Source: Anomaloglossus baeobatrachus (lineage: Eukaryota; Chordata; Amphibia; Anura; Aromobatidae). Taken from it: a stretch of 64,000 bases of DNA. Shown here piece by piece: positions 8,802 through 19,240 of the stretch (the stretch's first letter is position 1; each line of letters begins with the position of its first letter). Both the position numbers and the translations under genes were made by a program. Below the pieces are notes generated by a model that saw only the letters and a program-made list of their open reading frames with translations, had not been told where the DNA came from and did not search any database. The stretch spans positions 478,603,260 to 478,667,259 of the forward strand of contig NC_134357.1 of assembly GCF_048569485.1 (NCBI RefSeq), given 5' to 3'.

Positions 8802-11501
8802 ATTGATGAAAGTCTGGCTAAGGGATTTATTCGTCCGTCTACCTCACCAGCAGGGGCACCCATCTTTTTTGTGAAAAAGAAAGAGGGGACTCTAAGACCC
8901 TGTATTGACTACCGGGAACTGAATAAAATAACCATCCGGAACCAGTATCCGTTACCATTGATTCCTGAGCTATTGGAGAGGGTCCAACAGGCAAAAATAT
9001 TCACCAAATTGGACCTCCGTGGGGCATACAATCTACTCCGCATACGTCCCGGAGACGAGTGGAAGACCGCGTTCCGATGTCGGTATGGACATTTTGAGTA
9101 CCTAGTGATGCCTTTTGGACTTTGTAACGCTCCCGCGGCTTTCCAACATCTAGTTAACGATATTTTTAGGGATATCATGGACCAATTCATGGTGATTTAT
9201 CTGGACGATATCCTAATCTTTTCTGATTCCCTACAGGAACACCAGGAGCACGTCAAGACCGTACTTACCCGGCTGAGGGAAAACCACCTGTACATCAAAC
9301 TGGAGAAATGCGAATTCCATTGCTCACAGATACAATTCTTAGGTTATGTCATCTCTCCTCAGGGACTGAACATGGAGTCTGGCAAAATACAAGCAATTCT
9401 AGACTGGCCGGAACCGGGAAACATCAAAGAGGTACAACGCTTTGTCGGTTTTGCCAACTTTTACCGACGTTTTATCCGTAATTTTTCAGAGATCGTTCGT
9501 CCCATCACTCTGTTAACCAAGAAAGGACAGAAGTTTGTGTGGTCCGCCCAGGCCCAGGAAGCCTTCCATCGTCTCAAGGTCTGTTTTACCTCAGCGCCTA
9601 TATTGGTACATCCGAATCCCGCACTTCCCTTTATCGTGGAAGTCGACGCTTCCGACTACGCATTAGGGGCCATCCTTTCTCAAAGGACTGGGGACAAGAG
9701 TCTCTTACATCCGTGTGCTTTCTTTTCCCGCCGGTTGTCCCCTGCAGAAAGGAACTATGACATTGCGGACAAAGAATTGTTAGCGATTATTTCCGCTTTC
9801 AAGGAATGGAGACACCACTTACAGGGAGCCGCGCAGCAAGTGATAGTACTCACAGATCATCGTAATCTGGAATTTCTTAAGTCTGCCAGGTGCCTGTCTC
9901 CACGGCAAGCCCGTTGGAGCCTATTCCTTAACCAGTTCAATTTTGTCGTTACATACCGTCCAGGTTCACGTAATGGGAAAGCCGATGCCTTGTCCCGAAT
10001 CCACGCCGTGGACTCCGTGCCTGGAACCCCGTCTCAGACCGTGTTATCGGATGCCAATTTCGTTGGAGTAATCCAGGACCGGGACTTGTGGAAGGACATC
10101 AAGCTGGCCTATGATGGTGACGTATTTCTTGCTGCCCCCCCGAATGATGTAACTCTTGTTCTTCGGAATGGTGTGTGGTTGAGAGAGCGACGCATTTATG
10201 TCCCGGAGGCCGTAAGACTTCGGGTTCTCAAGTTGGTCCATGACTCCGTGTTGGCTGGTCATAGGGGGGTACAGAAGACGCAGGAATTTCTGAACCGTTT
10301 CTTCTGGTGGCCTACCTGTTTAAAGGACGTAAAGGACTATGTCCACTCATGTGTGGTTTGTGCCCGGTGCAAGGTCCCTCGTGTGGCTCCTACAGGACTC
10401 CTCCAACCGTTACCCGTGCCATCTCGCCCTTGGGGGTCTATCTCAATGGATTTTATTGTGGAGTTGCCCGTCTCAGACGGTCACAATACCATTTTAGTGG
10501 TGGTGGATCGGTTGACTAAAGCTGCTCACTTTATTCCGTGTGCCGGTCTTCCCTCAGCCTCAGAGACAGTGGATCTGGTTATCCAGAACGTATTCCGATT
10601 GCATGGGGTACCAGACGAGATCATCTCTGACCGGGGCGTGCAGTTCACGTCTAGGTTCTGGAAGGGGTTTTGTACGGCACTCCAGATTGATGTCTGTTTG
10701 TCTTCTGCATACCATCCTCAGACAAATGGGCAGACCGAACGGACCAATCAAACCCTGGAACAATACCTTCGCTGTTATGTCAGCCATCTCCAAGACGATT
10801 GGTTGAAGATGCTTCCGTTGGCGGAGTTCTCGTATAACAACACTCAGAGCAGCTCCACTAAGGTAACACCCTTCTTTGCTAACTTGGGTTACCATCCGAC
10901 TATTTTGCCTAGGTCACCGGTTGCGGTCTCAGTGCCTGCGGTGGAGGACAGATTGACAGAGCTACGACAAAATCTGGAGGTTCTGAAGGACACTGTGGCT
11001 ACAGCTCAGGAGCGTTACAAGAGGTCGGCAGACGCTCACCGGAAACCGGCACCCATGTATAAGGTAGGGGACTCTGTATGGTTGTCCACCAAGAACCTGA
11101 GATTGGGTGTCCCTTCGCAGAAGCTGGGACAAAAATTCATCGGTCCGTTCAAGATCACCGGGATCGTGAGCCCTGTGGCCTGTCGGCTGCGGTTACCGCA
11201 CCATCTAAAGGTACACCCGGTCTTTCATGTTTCTCTCCTCAAATCCGTCTCTCCCAATACGTTTCATGGTCGTGTCGTGCCTCCTCCTCCGCCTGTGATG
11301 GTCGACGGCGAGGAGCAGTTCGTGGTTGAGGACATTATTGACTCCCGGCTCCATCGTCGTCGGCTTCAGTATCTGGTACGTTGGCAGGGGTACGCTCCCG
11401 AGGACGATTCCTGGGAACCGGTGGGTAACATTCGAGCACCCCGGAAGATCGCTCAGTTTCATCGACGGTACCCGGACAAGCCGGGCCCTGACCCGTCCTG
11501 A
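8802..11501 (+). CDS. Gypsy-1 pol region with C-terminal chromodomain
   Basis: Reverse transcriptase comes first (PCIDYRELN, LDLRGAYN, and the active-site YLDDILIF). RNase H follows, with its DASDYALGA motif and ITDHRNL-like LTDHRNLEFL. The integrase has an HHCC zinc-binding region (HRGVQKTQEF ... CVVCARC) and the catalytic SMDF, SDRGVQF and QTNGQTER blocks. The last 75 residues form a chromodomain (VEDIIDSRL ... YLVRWQGYAPEDDSWEP), which in chromoviruses directs integration to marked chromatin. The stop at 11499-11501 precedes a G-rich polypurine tract and the 3' LTR. Confidence 0.94.
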   Translation: MDESLAKGFIRPSTSPAGAPIFFVKKKEGTLRPCIDYRELNKITIRNQYPLPLIPELLERVQQAKIFTKLDLRGAYNLLRIRPGDEWKTAFRCRYGHFEYLVMPFGLCNAPAAFQHLVNDIFRDIMDQFMVIYLDDILIFSDSLQEHQEHVKTVLTRLRENHLYIKLEKCEFHCSQIQFLGYVISPQGLNMESGKIQAILDWPEPGNIKEVQRFVGFANFYRRFIRNFSEIVRPITLLTKKGQKFVWSAQAQEAFHRLKVCFTSAPILVHPNPALPFIVEVDASDYALGAILSQRTGDKSLLHPCAFFSRRLSPAERNYDIADKELLAIISAFKEWRHHLQGAAQQVIVLTDHRNLEFLKSARCLSPRQARWSLFLNQFNFVVTYRPGSRNGKADALSRIHAVDSVPGTPSQTVLSDANFVGVIQDRDLWKDIKLAYDGDVFLAAPPNDVTLVLRNGVWLRERRIYVPEAVRLRVLKLVHDSVLAGHRGVQKTQEFLNRFFWWPTCLKDVKDYVHSCVVCARCKVPRVAPTGLLQPLPVPSRPWGSISMDFIVELPVSDGHNTILVVVDRLTKAAHFIPCAGLPSASETVDLVIQNVFRLHGVPDEIISDRGVQFTSRFWKGFCTALQIDVCLSSAYHPQTNGQTERTNQTLEQYLRCYVSHLQDDWLKMLPLAEFSYNNTQSSSTKVTPFFANLGYHPTILPRSPVAVSVPAVEDRLTELRQNLEVLKDTVATAQERYKRSADAHRKPAPMYKVGDSVWLSTKNLRLGVPSQKLGQKFIGPFKITGIVSPVACRLRLPHHLKVHPVFHVSLLKSVSPNTFHGRVVPPPPPVMVDGEEQFVVEDIIDSRLHRRRLQYLVRWQGYAPEDDSWEPVGNIRAPRKIAQFHRRYPDKPGPDPS

Positions 11502-11507
11502 GGCCGT

Positions 11508-11525
11508 TTCTGGGGGGGGGAGTAA
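11508..11525 (+). other. Gypsy-1 polypurine tract
   Basis: A run of G residues ending in GGAGTAA lies directly before the 3' LTR. This is the usual site of plus-strand priming in LTR retrotransposons. Confidence 0.7.
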
Positions 11526-12157
11526 TGTCAGGTTTCCGGGTTTTCCAGTCCTCTTTTGAAAGAGCTTGCCCTCGGTTAACATGGAGTTTTATGTTCTGTT
11601 GCCCTACTTCCTGTCCAGCTGCTTAAAAGGCCGCCTCTAAGCCTAGTCCAGTGCCTGAGTATACTGCTTGCTGTGTGCTCCTGCTTTACTGCTGCTGCTA
11701 CTTGGATCCTCCTGAAAATCTACCGACCGACTCTGGACCACACCCGGTTTCTTCAAACTGTGCCCGGACTCCGTCTGCCGTCTTTGGTCAGCACGTCTGC
11801 CCGGTTTCTTCCGGTTCGTAACCATTCTGGACTTTCATCCCGTACGGACACTTCTGGACTTTACCGCTTGCCCCTTGTGTCCCGGCTGCGGCGCATTTAG
11901 GCCTTCCGGGGTTGATTGCCGGACAGTCCCTGTATAGGGGTTTGCTCTGGTGGTCTCCCTGGGGGAGTCCGGTGCGTGGCCCCGGGAATTCCCTCCGCTC
12001 CGTTTCGGGAAGGTATTTCGTGTGTTTGTTCTGCTGTGTTTGTTCCGTTGTGTATCTACCGTGGTTACATATCATAAACATCTTGTACCACAAACTCGTC
12101 TCTGGCTGTCATTGCCCTAACGCTATCGAAATCCTCAAAACATACAATAGTATTACA
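11526..12157 (+). repeat. Gypsy-1 3' LTR (632 bp)
   Basis: It matches the 5' LTR throughout except for one fewer copy of a 14-bp motif. It ends TTACA and is followed by the CTGAG target duplication at 12158-12162. Confidence 0.95.
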
Positions 12158-12194
12158 CTGAGAGAACCAAGGCCCAACAGGGCAACAGGGTGGG

Positions 12195-12298
12195 TGCTGT
12201 GTCCCCCAATGATGGCTAAGAGAAAACGATTTTACGATGAGTACACAAATATCCGTTTTTCTCTGATGCCTCATTGGGGGACACAGGACCATGGGACG
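12195..12298. repeat. DIRS-a internal complementary region
   Basis: This block contains back to back the complements of the two outer ends of DIRS-a. The part reading AATGATGGCTAAGAG is complementary to the left end. The part reading TTTTTCTCTGATGCCTCATT matches the complement of the right end. DIRS elements use such a region to template circularisation, and its position just downstream of the recombinase is typical. Confidence 0.8.
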
Positions 12299-12300
12299 TC

Positions 12301-13911
12301 CTAAAACAGTCCATGGGTGGGAAACATAAAAGAAGACAACACAACCCAAGGACTAGGAACCAGTCCCAGACAGCCTGGAGCGCCTACTGAGAGGAGGTGC
12401 TCTACTGCCGTTTGCAGAATTTTCCTACCCAGATTTGCCTCAGTTGAAACCTGGGTATGCACTCTGTAATGCTTTGAAAACGTATGTAGGCTAGACCAGG
12501 TCGCAGCCTTACACACCTGTTCCACTGAAGCCAGATGCCGAATGGCCCACGAAGCGCCAACTGCTCGCGTGGAATGAGCCCGCAGCCCACTAGGAATGGG
12601 CTTGAGTTGCAAGCGGTAGACTTCCTGGATCGCAGAGCGAATCCAGCGAGCCAGAGTTGCCTTTGAAGCTGCCTGTCCCTTCTTAGGCCCCTCAGGAATG
12701 ACGAACAAAGAGTCCGTTTTCCTAAAGGGGGCTGTCCTGGATATGTAATATCTGAGAGTTCTGACGAGGTCTAACGAATGCAGAGACCTTTCCACCCTAT
12801 GAACCGGGTGTGGACAAAAGGAAGGCAGAACAATGTCCTCGTTCAAATGAAACAGGGTAAGAACCTTTGGAAGGAAATCCGGAAGGGGGCGCAGAACCAC
12901 CTTGTCCTGGTGAAAGATCAGAAAAGGCTCGCGGCAAGAGAGTGCTGCTAGCTCTGAAACCCGTCTGATGGACGTAATTGCCACCAGGAATGTTACCTTC
13001 CAGGACAGAAGAGCAAGGGAGGATTCCTTGAGGGGTTCAAAGGGAGACCTCTGGAGACCGTCCAGAACGAGGTTGAGGTCCAATGGTTCCAGCGGCCGTC
13101 TGTACGGGGGAACTAGATGGGAAATGCCCTGGAGGAAGGTCTTGACTTGCGTTTTTTGAGCCAGGCGGCATTGGTAGAAGATTGAGAGCGCTGAGACCTG
13201 CCCTTTAAGGGAACTGAGAACCAACCCCGCTTGCAAGCCAGACTGTAGAAAGTCGAGAATTCTGGGGATGGCCAGAGGCATAGGCTGGACATTAGTTTCC
13301 CTGCACAATGAAAGGAAGATTTTCCACGTACGGTGATAAATGCGGGATGAAGCAGGCTTTCGGGCGCTGATCATGGTGGAAATAACCGCGGGGGAGAATC
13401 CCGCTCTTGTTAACACCCAGATCTCAATGGCCATGCCGTCAGCTTCAGGGCTCTGGAGTTCTGATGGGAAATGGGCCCTTGGGTCAGCAAGTCTGGGATG
13501 TCTGGAAGGCGCCACGGTGCGTCTGTGAGCATTTGTACTAATTCGGCGTACCAGGCGCGCCTGGGCCAGTCCGGTGCTATCAGTATCACCGGGACTCCCT
13601 CTGCCTTGATCTTCCTGATTACCCGCGGCAGCAGGGGTAGAGGTGGAAATATGTAAGGCAGGCGGAAGTGGTGCCAGGAGCAGACTAGAGCATCCGCGCC
13701 GATGGACTGCGGGTCGCGTGACCTGACTATGAACGCGGGTACCTTCGCATTCAACCTTGAGGCCATTAGGTCCACGTCTGGTGTGCCCCAGCGAGTGCAG
13801 ATGTGTAGAAACACATCTGGGTGGAGACCATTCTCCGGCGGCCAGGCCTTGGCGACTTAGAAAGTCTGCTGCCCAGTTCTCTACCCCCGGTATGTGTACC
13901 GCTGATATCAC
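12301..13911 (-). CDS. DIRS-a tyrosine recombinase region with preceding RNase H tail and methyltransferase-like segment
   Basis: The reading starts in the last part of RNase H ([20 protein letters not shown]). It crosses the region that in DIRS corresponds to a DAM-like methyltransferase domain and ends in a tyrosine recombinase. Recombinase landmarks are an arginine in [15 protein letters not shown], the H-x-x-R of [11 protein letters not shown], and a tyrosine in TFSKHYRVH. The recombinase integrates circular cDNA without a DDE integrase. This is a fossil part of a broken element. Confidence 0.85.
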   Translation of the reverse strand: MISAVHIPGVENWAADFLSRQGLAAGEWSPPRCVSTHLHSLGHTRRGPNGLKVECEGTRVHSQVTRPAVHRRGCSSLLLAPLPPALHISTSTPAAAGNQEDQGRGSPGDTDSTGLAQARLVRRISTNAHRRTVAPSRHPRLADPRAHFPSELQSPEADGMAIEIWVLTRAGFSPAVISTMISARKPASSRIYHRTWKIFLSLCRETNVQPMPLAIPRILDFLQSGLQAGLVLSSLKGQVSALSIFYQCRLAQKTQVKTFLQGISHLVPPYRRPLEPLDLNLVLDGLQRSPFEPLKESSLALLSWKVTFLVAITSIRRVSELAALSCREPFLIFHQDKVVLRPLPDFLPKVLTLFHLNEDIVLPSFCPHPVHRVERSLHSLDLVRTLRYYISRTAPFRKTDSLFVIPEGPKKGQAASKATLARWIRSAIQEVYRLQLKPIPSGLRAHSTRAVGASWAIRHLASVEQVCKAATWSSLHTFSKHYRVHTQVSTEANLGRKILQTAVEHLLSVGAPGCLGLVPSPWVVLSSFMFPTHGLF

Positions 13912-13959
13912 TGATCCCGTCGATTCGGCCCAGCTGAGGATCTTGTGGGCCTCGAGATA

Positions 13960-15081
13960 AGCCGCTTTGCTGCAGGTGCCCCCCTGCCAATTGATATAGG
14001 CTACAGCTGTCGCATTGTCCGATTGGACTCGAATCTGATGACCCGCTAGCAGAGGTCAGAACGCTCTAAGCGCGAGGAAGATCGCGCGGAGTTCCACGAT
14101 GTTTATGGGTAGGAAAGACTCCTGGGGAGTCCAACGTCCTTGAGCAGTGTGGCACCGGTACACTGCTCCCCAGCCTAGGAGGCTGGCATCCGTGGTCAGG
14201 ACCAGCCAGTTCACTGGGAGAAAAGATCTCCCCTTCGATAGGGATGAGGACCGAAGCCACCAGCGGAGTGCGTACCTGACTGAAGGCATCAGGTGAAGAT
14301 GTCTGTCCAGGGAGAAGGGGCTCTTGTCCCAGGCCGCTAGAAAGGCTAGCTGCAGTGGGCGGAGGTGCAGTTGAGCAAAGGGTACTGCTTCCATAGCCGC
14401 CACCATCCTGCCGAGCAATTTCATGCCGAATCGAATGGAGTGAGACGGAGGACGTAGAAGGCAGCGTACCGCTTGTTGAAGAGCAATCGCCTTGTCCTGA
14501 GGGAGAAGGATCAAGCCCCGACCGGTGTCCAGGGACATGCCCAGGAAGGTGATGGATCGTGATGGGATCGGGGATGATTTGTACAGATTCACTAGCCACC
14601 CTAAGCGGGATAGGATGTCCACCGTGATCTGTACGCTGGTTGAGCAGTCGCGGAAGGAGGGGGCCTTGATGAGGAGGTCGTCCAAGTAAGGGAGAACGAC
14701 TACTCCCCTGGCGTGAAGGACGCTCATGGCGGCCGCCATGACTTTGGTAAAGACCCTTGGTGCGGTGGCAAGGCCGAAGGGTAGAGCTACGAATTGAAAG
14801 TGGGAGTCCTGAATTGCGAAGTAGAGGAACGTTTGGTGATCTGGGGCGATGGGTATGTGCAGGTTCGCGTCCTTGATGTCTATGGAGGCAAGGAATTCCC
14901 CTTCGACCATGGATGCAATAATGGACCTTAGGGACTCCATTCTGAATCTCTGTACGTGCACATGTTTGTTTAGGTGTTTGAGGTCCAGGATGGGTCGAAC
15001 TGACCCATCCTTTTTGGGGACCACAAAGAGGTTGGAATAAAAACCCCCGAACTTCTCGTCGTCTGGGACGGGTATTATCAC
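13960..15081 (-). CDS. DIRS-a reverse transcriptase / RNase H region
   Basis: Typical DIRS reverse transcriptase blocks are visible: [20 protein letters not shown], then [17 protein letters not shown], then the catalytic YLDDLLI. RNase H begins with LVLTTDASLLGWGAVY. Flanking sequence on the same strand carries the adjoining linker to gag. Confidence 0.88.
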
Positions 15082-15487
15082 TCCTGCTGTTTGGAGCGAG
15101 TGGATTGCTGAGAGAAAAGCTTTGCGTCGTTTTCGAGTCTTTGGGGGGTTTGAGAGAAAGAACCGACTCGGGGGTCGGGTCCGAAATTCTATGTGTTAAC
15201 CGGTCTCGCACCCATTTGTCGTCTGAGGCGGCAGCCCAGATGTGTTGAAAGAGCCGCAGTCGACCTCCTACAATGAGTGTGTCTTCTGGGGCGCCGAAGG
15301 AGTCATGAGGGGGAAAACGTCGTGGCGGAGTCTCCCTAGTCCTGGACTGTTTCGGTCTAGGCTGCCATGACGAAGTGGGTTTCGGGGAGAGCTGAGAAGG
15401 TCGGTCCCTGCGTAGTCCGCGGCTAGTGGCGGGGACAGCATGGGATGTCGACCAACCAAATGAATTCCAAAATGAGCGGAACGAGGA

Positions 15488-16774
15488 CTAAGGACGTCTG
15501 GTGAAGGACGTCCTGGACTTCAGCTGGGGGAGGGAGGTACTCTTTCCTCCCGTGGCGTCAGAAATGAGCTTGTCCAGACGTTCGCCAAACAATCGGTCTA
15601 AAAAAAAGGGAAGGCCCGTGAGAGACTTCTTGGAGGCAGAGTCCGCTTGCCATTGTCGGAGCCAGAGAGCTCTATGGATGGCTATTGTATTTGAGGCGGC
15701 AAACGCTGCGCAGGTAGCAGCGTCCATGGAGGCCTGCATGAGGTACTCCGCCGCAGCGGCAATTTGAGCTGTTACCTCTGTGAAGGTATGAGTGAACTGG
15801 GATTCCTCAAGCGAAGTGTTAAGGGATTCTGCCCAGACCGAGATCACCTTTGCGACCCACACAGAGGCAAAGGAGGGCGAGAGGGAGGAACCCGCAGCCT
15901 CAAAAGCAGAGCGGGTGAGGTGCTCCACCTGTCTGTCTGTCGGGTCCTTGATGGAGGAACCATCGGGTAAAGACAGGAGCATCTTTGTGGTAAGGCGGGA
16001 GACCGGCGGGAGACCGGTAAGGTAAAAGGGTACCGGGACTCCATGAGTTTTCGGTTACCGAAGCGCCTGTCAGGCTTCTCCCTTTGCTTTGTGAGGATAT
16101 CCTGAAACTCTGGGTGATCAGCGAAAACCTTTTGGGGTTTCCTTGCCCTCTTAAAGGAGACCGCATGGTCAGTGGAAGTGGATGGGGGATCCTTCACATG
16201 TAGAGTTTGGTTGATTGCTGCTATAAGGTAGTCTATTGCAGTTTGATCATCTGGGGAGGCTGAAACCAAGGAATCCTCTTGGTATAAACAGCATTCTCCC
16301 TCCTCCAGCTCTTCAGAAGCCGTGGAGCATGTGGGAGAGCCTGCCCTGTGTGCTCCCGAGGGAGAGCCCGCTGGAGACACCTGGCCGTGTGCTCTCTTCC
16401 TGATCCCTGCAACCAGTGAAGCCTGTGCCCGGATTACCTCAGAAGGATCCTCCATAAGGGGTATCCTCAGGCTGCGTTCCGTCCAGGGACCCAGAAGGGT
16501 GTGGAGGACGACATTGCATAGCCAGCACCAGGTTCTGTGACAGTTTTTCCATGGATTGGGACAGAAACTGTGCCCATTCCGGTGGGCTGGGAGCCCTAGG
16601 CTCTGGACTGATGGTTGCGGCGGTGGTGGCAGGGGGGTCTTGGGGGGCTATAGGGGCACAGGACTCACAGAGAGAAGAGGTGTGTTTACGTGGTAGCTCA
16701 GCGTGGCAGGCAGTGCAGGCTGAATAATAGACTATGTGGGCCTTAGCACTCTTAGTGCCCTTAGAATTCTGCAT
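15488..16774 (-). CDS. DIRS-a gag-like region
   Basis: It starts near 16774 with MQNSKGTKSAKAHIVYY, followed by a short C-x2-C ... C-x2-C cluster (CTACHAE ... CESC). The rest is acidic and serine-rich. The later part resembles the corresponding protein in the other DIRS copies here (SIYEA/AFEAAGSS, LWLRQWQAD, GKSTSLPQ). Function is inferred from position only; broken. Confidence 0.7.
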
Positions 16775-17739
16775 GTTCCTAATAGGAGTATGCCAGGAGG
16801 GGGAGCAATGGTCAGCAGAGCTACAAGTGAAGCAAACACCTCACCAGAATCAGCCGATGGCCCTGCGTCCTCAGGAAGGAGTAAGCTCTGTGGAGATCTT
16901 CGCACGCTTTCTTGGGGGGCGGGGCTTAGCGCTAAAAGAGCGCGAAGAAGTCAGTGTGCCCCCCCTGCTGTGGGTAGTAAAAAACGGCGGGAAGGGAGCT
17001 TCTGATAGTTTTCCTCCCTCTCCCTCCAGTCAGCACACAGCTTGTCACTGGTGGTTATCAGCCAGCTTTTCTGCTAGAGCAAATAAAACAGAGCAAATAA
17101 ACAGCGTGAGTTCCTGAGCTCTGTGCCCTCCCCCTGCCACCGGGAAATTATCTGTGCAGGACTTTCTGCAAACAGCGAGTGACTTCCCCCCTCCTCCAGC
17201 CAGCAAGCTTGAGAAAAGTTAACACTGTGTGTTCAGGATCCTTGGGGCTCTCCTCCTTGCAATCAGCAAGGGACTTTCTCATAATAAATACTGTAAATGT
17301 CCTGGGAGCCTTCCCTGCACTGTCTTTTCTCCCTTTGTCTGGGAAACCAATCAGGGAGGATCTCACCTTAAACACTGCTTCAGTCCAGGCAGTGAAAATA
17401 GCAGAGTCAGCTTGCTGTGTCCGGTTACACTGGTGCCATATTCAACTCATAGCCTGCAAAGAGGGGCTGAGGAATTGGTGCCATATTCAACTCAGAGCCT
17501 GCAAAGAGGGGCTGAGGAATTGGGCTATAGGGGCACAGGCCTCTACCCTGGGCTTTGGAAAATTGGTGCCTGTGGAACCTGTCATCCAGCCCAGGATCCA
17601 GTGTCGCAGGAGGGGGTACGTGGAGGCGACACTCCACGTTCCCGCCCGTTGATGGTAGTGGGAGATCGGTCCCAAAAGGAAACAGTCTGCCTCAACAAAT
17701 AAAAAACCTTGAAAGGAAGTGCCTCCTACAGACACTAAT

Positions 17740-17864
17740 CTAAAACTGAGGTTGCCTGTCCCGGCCAGGGGTGTATACTGCAGAGGAGGAGCTATGCTGT
17801 TGCATCTACTTAGTGTCCTCCTATGGATAGGCAGCATAACACCCATGGTCCTGTGTCCCCCAAT
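17740..17864. repeat. DIRS-a ITR, 5' side
   Basis: Inverted partner of 2488-2607, 125 bp. The element ends near 17879 with CAGAGAAA, after which the Tc1 transposase reading resumes. Confidence 0.8.
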
Positions 17865-17883
17865 GAGGCGTCAGAGAAAGGGG

Positions 17884-18196
17884 TCAAATTCTGCAGCAGG
17901 ATGGTGCTCCATCTCATACATCCATCACTACAACAAAGTTCCTCCTGGCAAAGAAGATCAAGGTGCTCAAGGACTGGCCAGCCCAGTCACCAGACATGAA
18001 CATCATTGAGAATGTTTGGGGTAGGATGAAAGAGGAAGCTTGGAAGACAAAACCAAATAATCTAGATGAACTCTGGGAGGCATGTAAGACTGCATTCTTT
18101 GGTATTCCTGATGACTTCACTAATAAATTGTATGAATCATTGTTGAACCGCATGGATTCAGTCTTTCAAGCTCATGGAAGTCACACAAAATATTAA
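17884..18196 (+). pseudogene. Tc1-like transposase, C-terminal part
   Basis: The reading begins ILQQDGAPSHTS, with the second catalytic aspartate in QDG. It continues to SPDMNIIENVW, with the catalytic glutamate. There are 35 residues between that aspartate and glutamate, one more than the 34 of classical Tc1, giving a DD35E pattern. The protein ends AHGSHTKY at 18196. This part is intact; the gene as a whole is split by the DIRS insertion. Confidence 0.9.
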
Positions 18197-18296
18197 ATAT
18201 GGCTCTAATAGCACCACAACTTCATTCACCAATGTTATGCAACATATCTTGGTATTAGCAGTTAATTATTTGTTTGAATTTCACATTACCTTCTGT

Positions 18297-18519
18297 GGGT
18301 GACAAAACATTTGTCTTGACAAAATCTGACCTTTCTGTGTTCATTAAATGATCAATATTTCAGCTTTGCAGCAACTTTATTTTCATTACCTAAACCAAAT
18401 TTGGGAGGGTTTCAGCTTTCAAAAGAGTAATTTATAAAACCAATGGATGAATTTAAAGTCAGGTTATAAGCTTTTATTTACATAACATGGATAAGCGACA
18501 GAACTTGTGTCAGGGAGTG
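18297..18519 (-). repeat. Tc1 right terminal inverted repeat
   Basis: Complement of 1411-1640 with scattered differences. It ends CAGGGAGTG followed by the TA target duplicate at 18520-18521. Confidence 0.8.
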
Positions 18520-18521
18520 TA

Positions 18522-19240
18522 GATGCGACAATCCCAGCACTTTACCCGCCTCTTCATGAAGTACCCTGGTGCGGTGGCAATCGGGGTAATATCAGGGGTT
18601 AATCGCAGCTTGTAGCTGCAACTATGCCCTAGATTGGTAATGGTCGGCGTCTATAAGACAGTCCCCCATCACCAATCTGTAATAAGTGAAAATAAATAAA
18701 CACAAAGACCGAAAAAATCCTTTATTTGAAATAAAATACAAAAAGCCCCCTCTTTCACAACTTTATTAACCCCATAATCACATCCCTACAGGTCCAACGT
18801 AATCTACATGAGGTCGGTCCCACAACGATTCAGCTCTGCTATATCTGAAGATTACAGCGAGTGCCATACAACAGGACTGCCCGCTGTGAGTTTCAGAGAA
18901 TGAATGAGCCACACGATCAACGGTCACTTCACTCAGGTGATTCCCGGTCACAGCTGGCGATACCTGTGACCATACATAGCCTGAGTGAGGTCACCGCTGA
19001 ATGAGTAGCTCACTCAGGCTATGTAGACCAGGTCTGTGATCGGTTGCAGTAAGATGCTGGGGGCGCGTCTGACTGCAACCAATCATAGATGAAAGCAGTG
19101 AATATGTAAAGAGCAGGGAAGTGGAGGAGCTGCGGGAGTGTACAGCCGCACCAGTGATTCAGTAAATATACCACGCCTACTCCAATCCCCCTATCCCCAC
19201 TACCATTTTTAAGTGCCGGCCAGATACCCTGGATCAATTC
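18522..19240. repeat. dispersed frog repeat, right half, and adjoining repeats
   Basis: It resumes the repeat interrupted at 1410 (GATGCGACAATCCCAGCAC, then GGTGCGGTGGCAATCGGGG). I associate the phrase CCGAAAAAATCCTTTATTTG near 18710 with the same frog family. Further right are short internal inverted motifs such as CTCACTCAGGCTATGTA, matching CATAGCCTGAGTGAG. No gene is visible. Confidence 0.5.

Larger units (their letters stand above)
2696..12157 (+). mobile_element. Ty3/Gypsy chromovirus-type LTR retrotransposon (Gypsy-1), with nested 438-bp array
   Basis: The LTRs at 2696-3341 and 11526-12157 start TGTCAGG and end TTACA. They are flanked by CTGAG on both sides. Between them lie a gag-protease region (from 3377) and a pol region ending at 11501, with protease, reverse transcriptase, RNase H, integrase and a C-terminal chromodomain. 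A 3.7 kb array of a 438-bp unit is inserted at the start of the reverse transcriptase. Apart from that insertion the element looks whole. The LTRs match over their shared length in a hand comparison and differ only in the copy number of a 14-bp tandem motif, so insertion was very recent. Confidence 0.95.
2440..17879 (-). mobile_element. DIRS-like tyrosine-recombinase retrotransposon (DIRS-a), split by a Gypsy insertion
   Basis: The element lies inside the Tc1 transposase gene. Its inverted terminal repeats, 2488-2607 and 17740-17864, share the phrase ATTGGGGGACACAGGACC. On the minus strand it carries, in order, a gag-like region (16774-15488), reverse transcriptase with RNase H (about 15081-13960), a methyltransferase-like region and a tyrosine recombinase ending near 12301. 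An internal complementary region follows at about 12195-12298. Without the 9.46 kb Gypsy element nested at 2696-12157 it would be about 6 kb, normal for DIRS. The two ITRs differ at several places, so this is the oldest DIRS copy here. It is broken, with a few breaks besides the nested insertion. Confidence 0.88.
1411..18519 (+). mobile_element. Tc1/mariner transposon with long TIRs, split by a 15.4 kb DIRS insertion
   Basis: The two ends are inverted copies of CACTCCCTGGCAAAAGTTCTG and match for roughly 220 bp (about 1411-1640 and 18297-18519). They are flanked by a TA on each side (1409-1410 and 18520-18521), the standard Tc1 target duplication. The transposase reads on the plus strand in two parts, about 1890-2438 and 17884-18196. 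The gap is filled by a DIRS element that carries further insertions. Without the insert the transposon would be close to 1.7 kb. It is inactive: besides the insert there is at least one frameshift in the first part. Confidence 0.9.
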
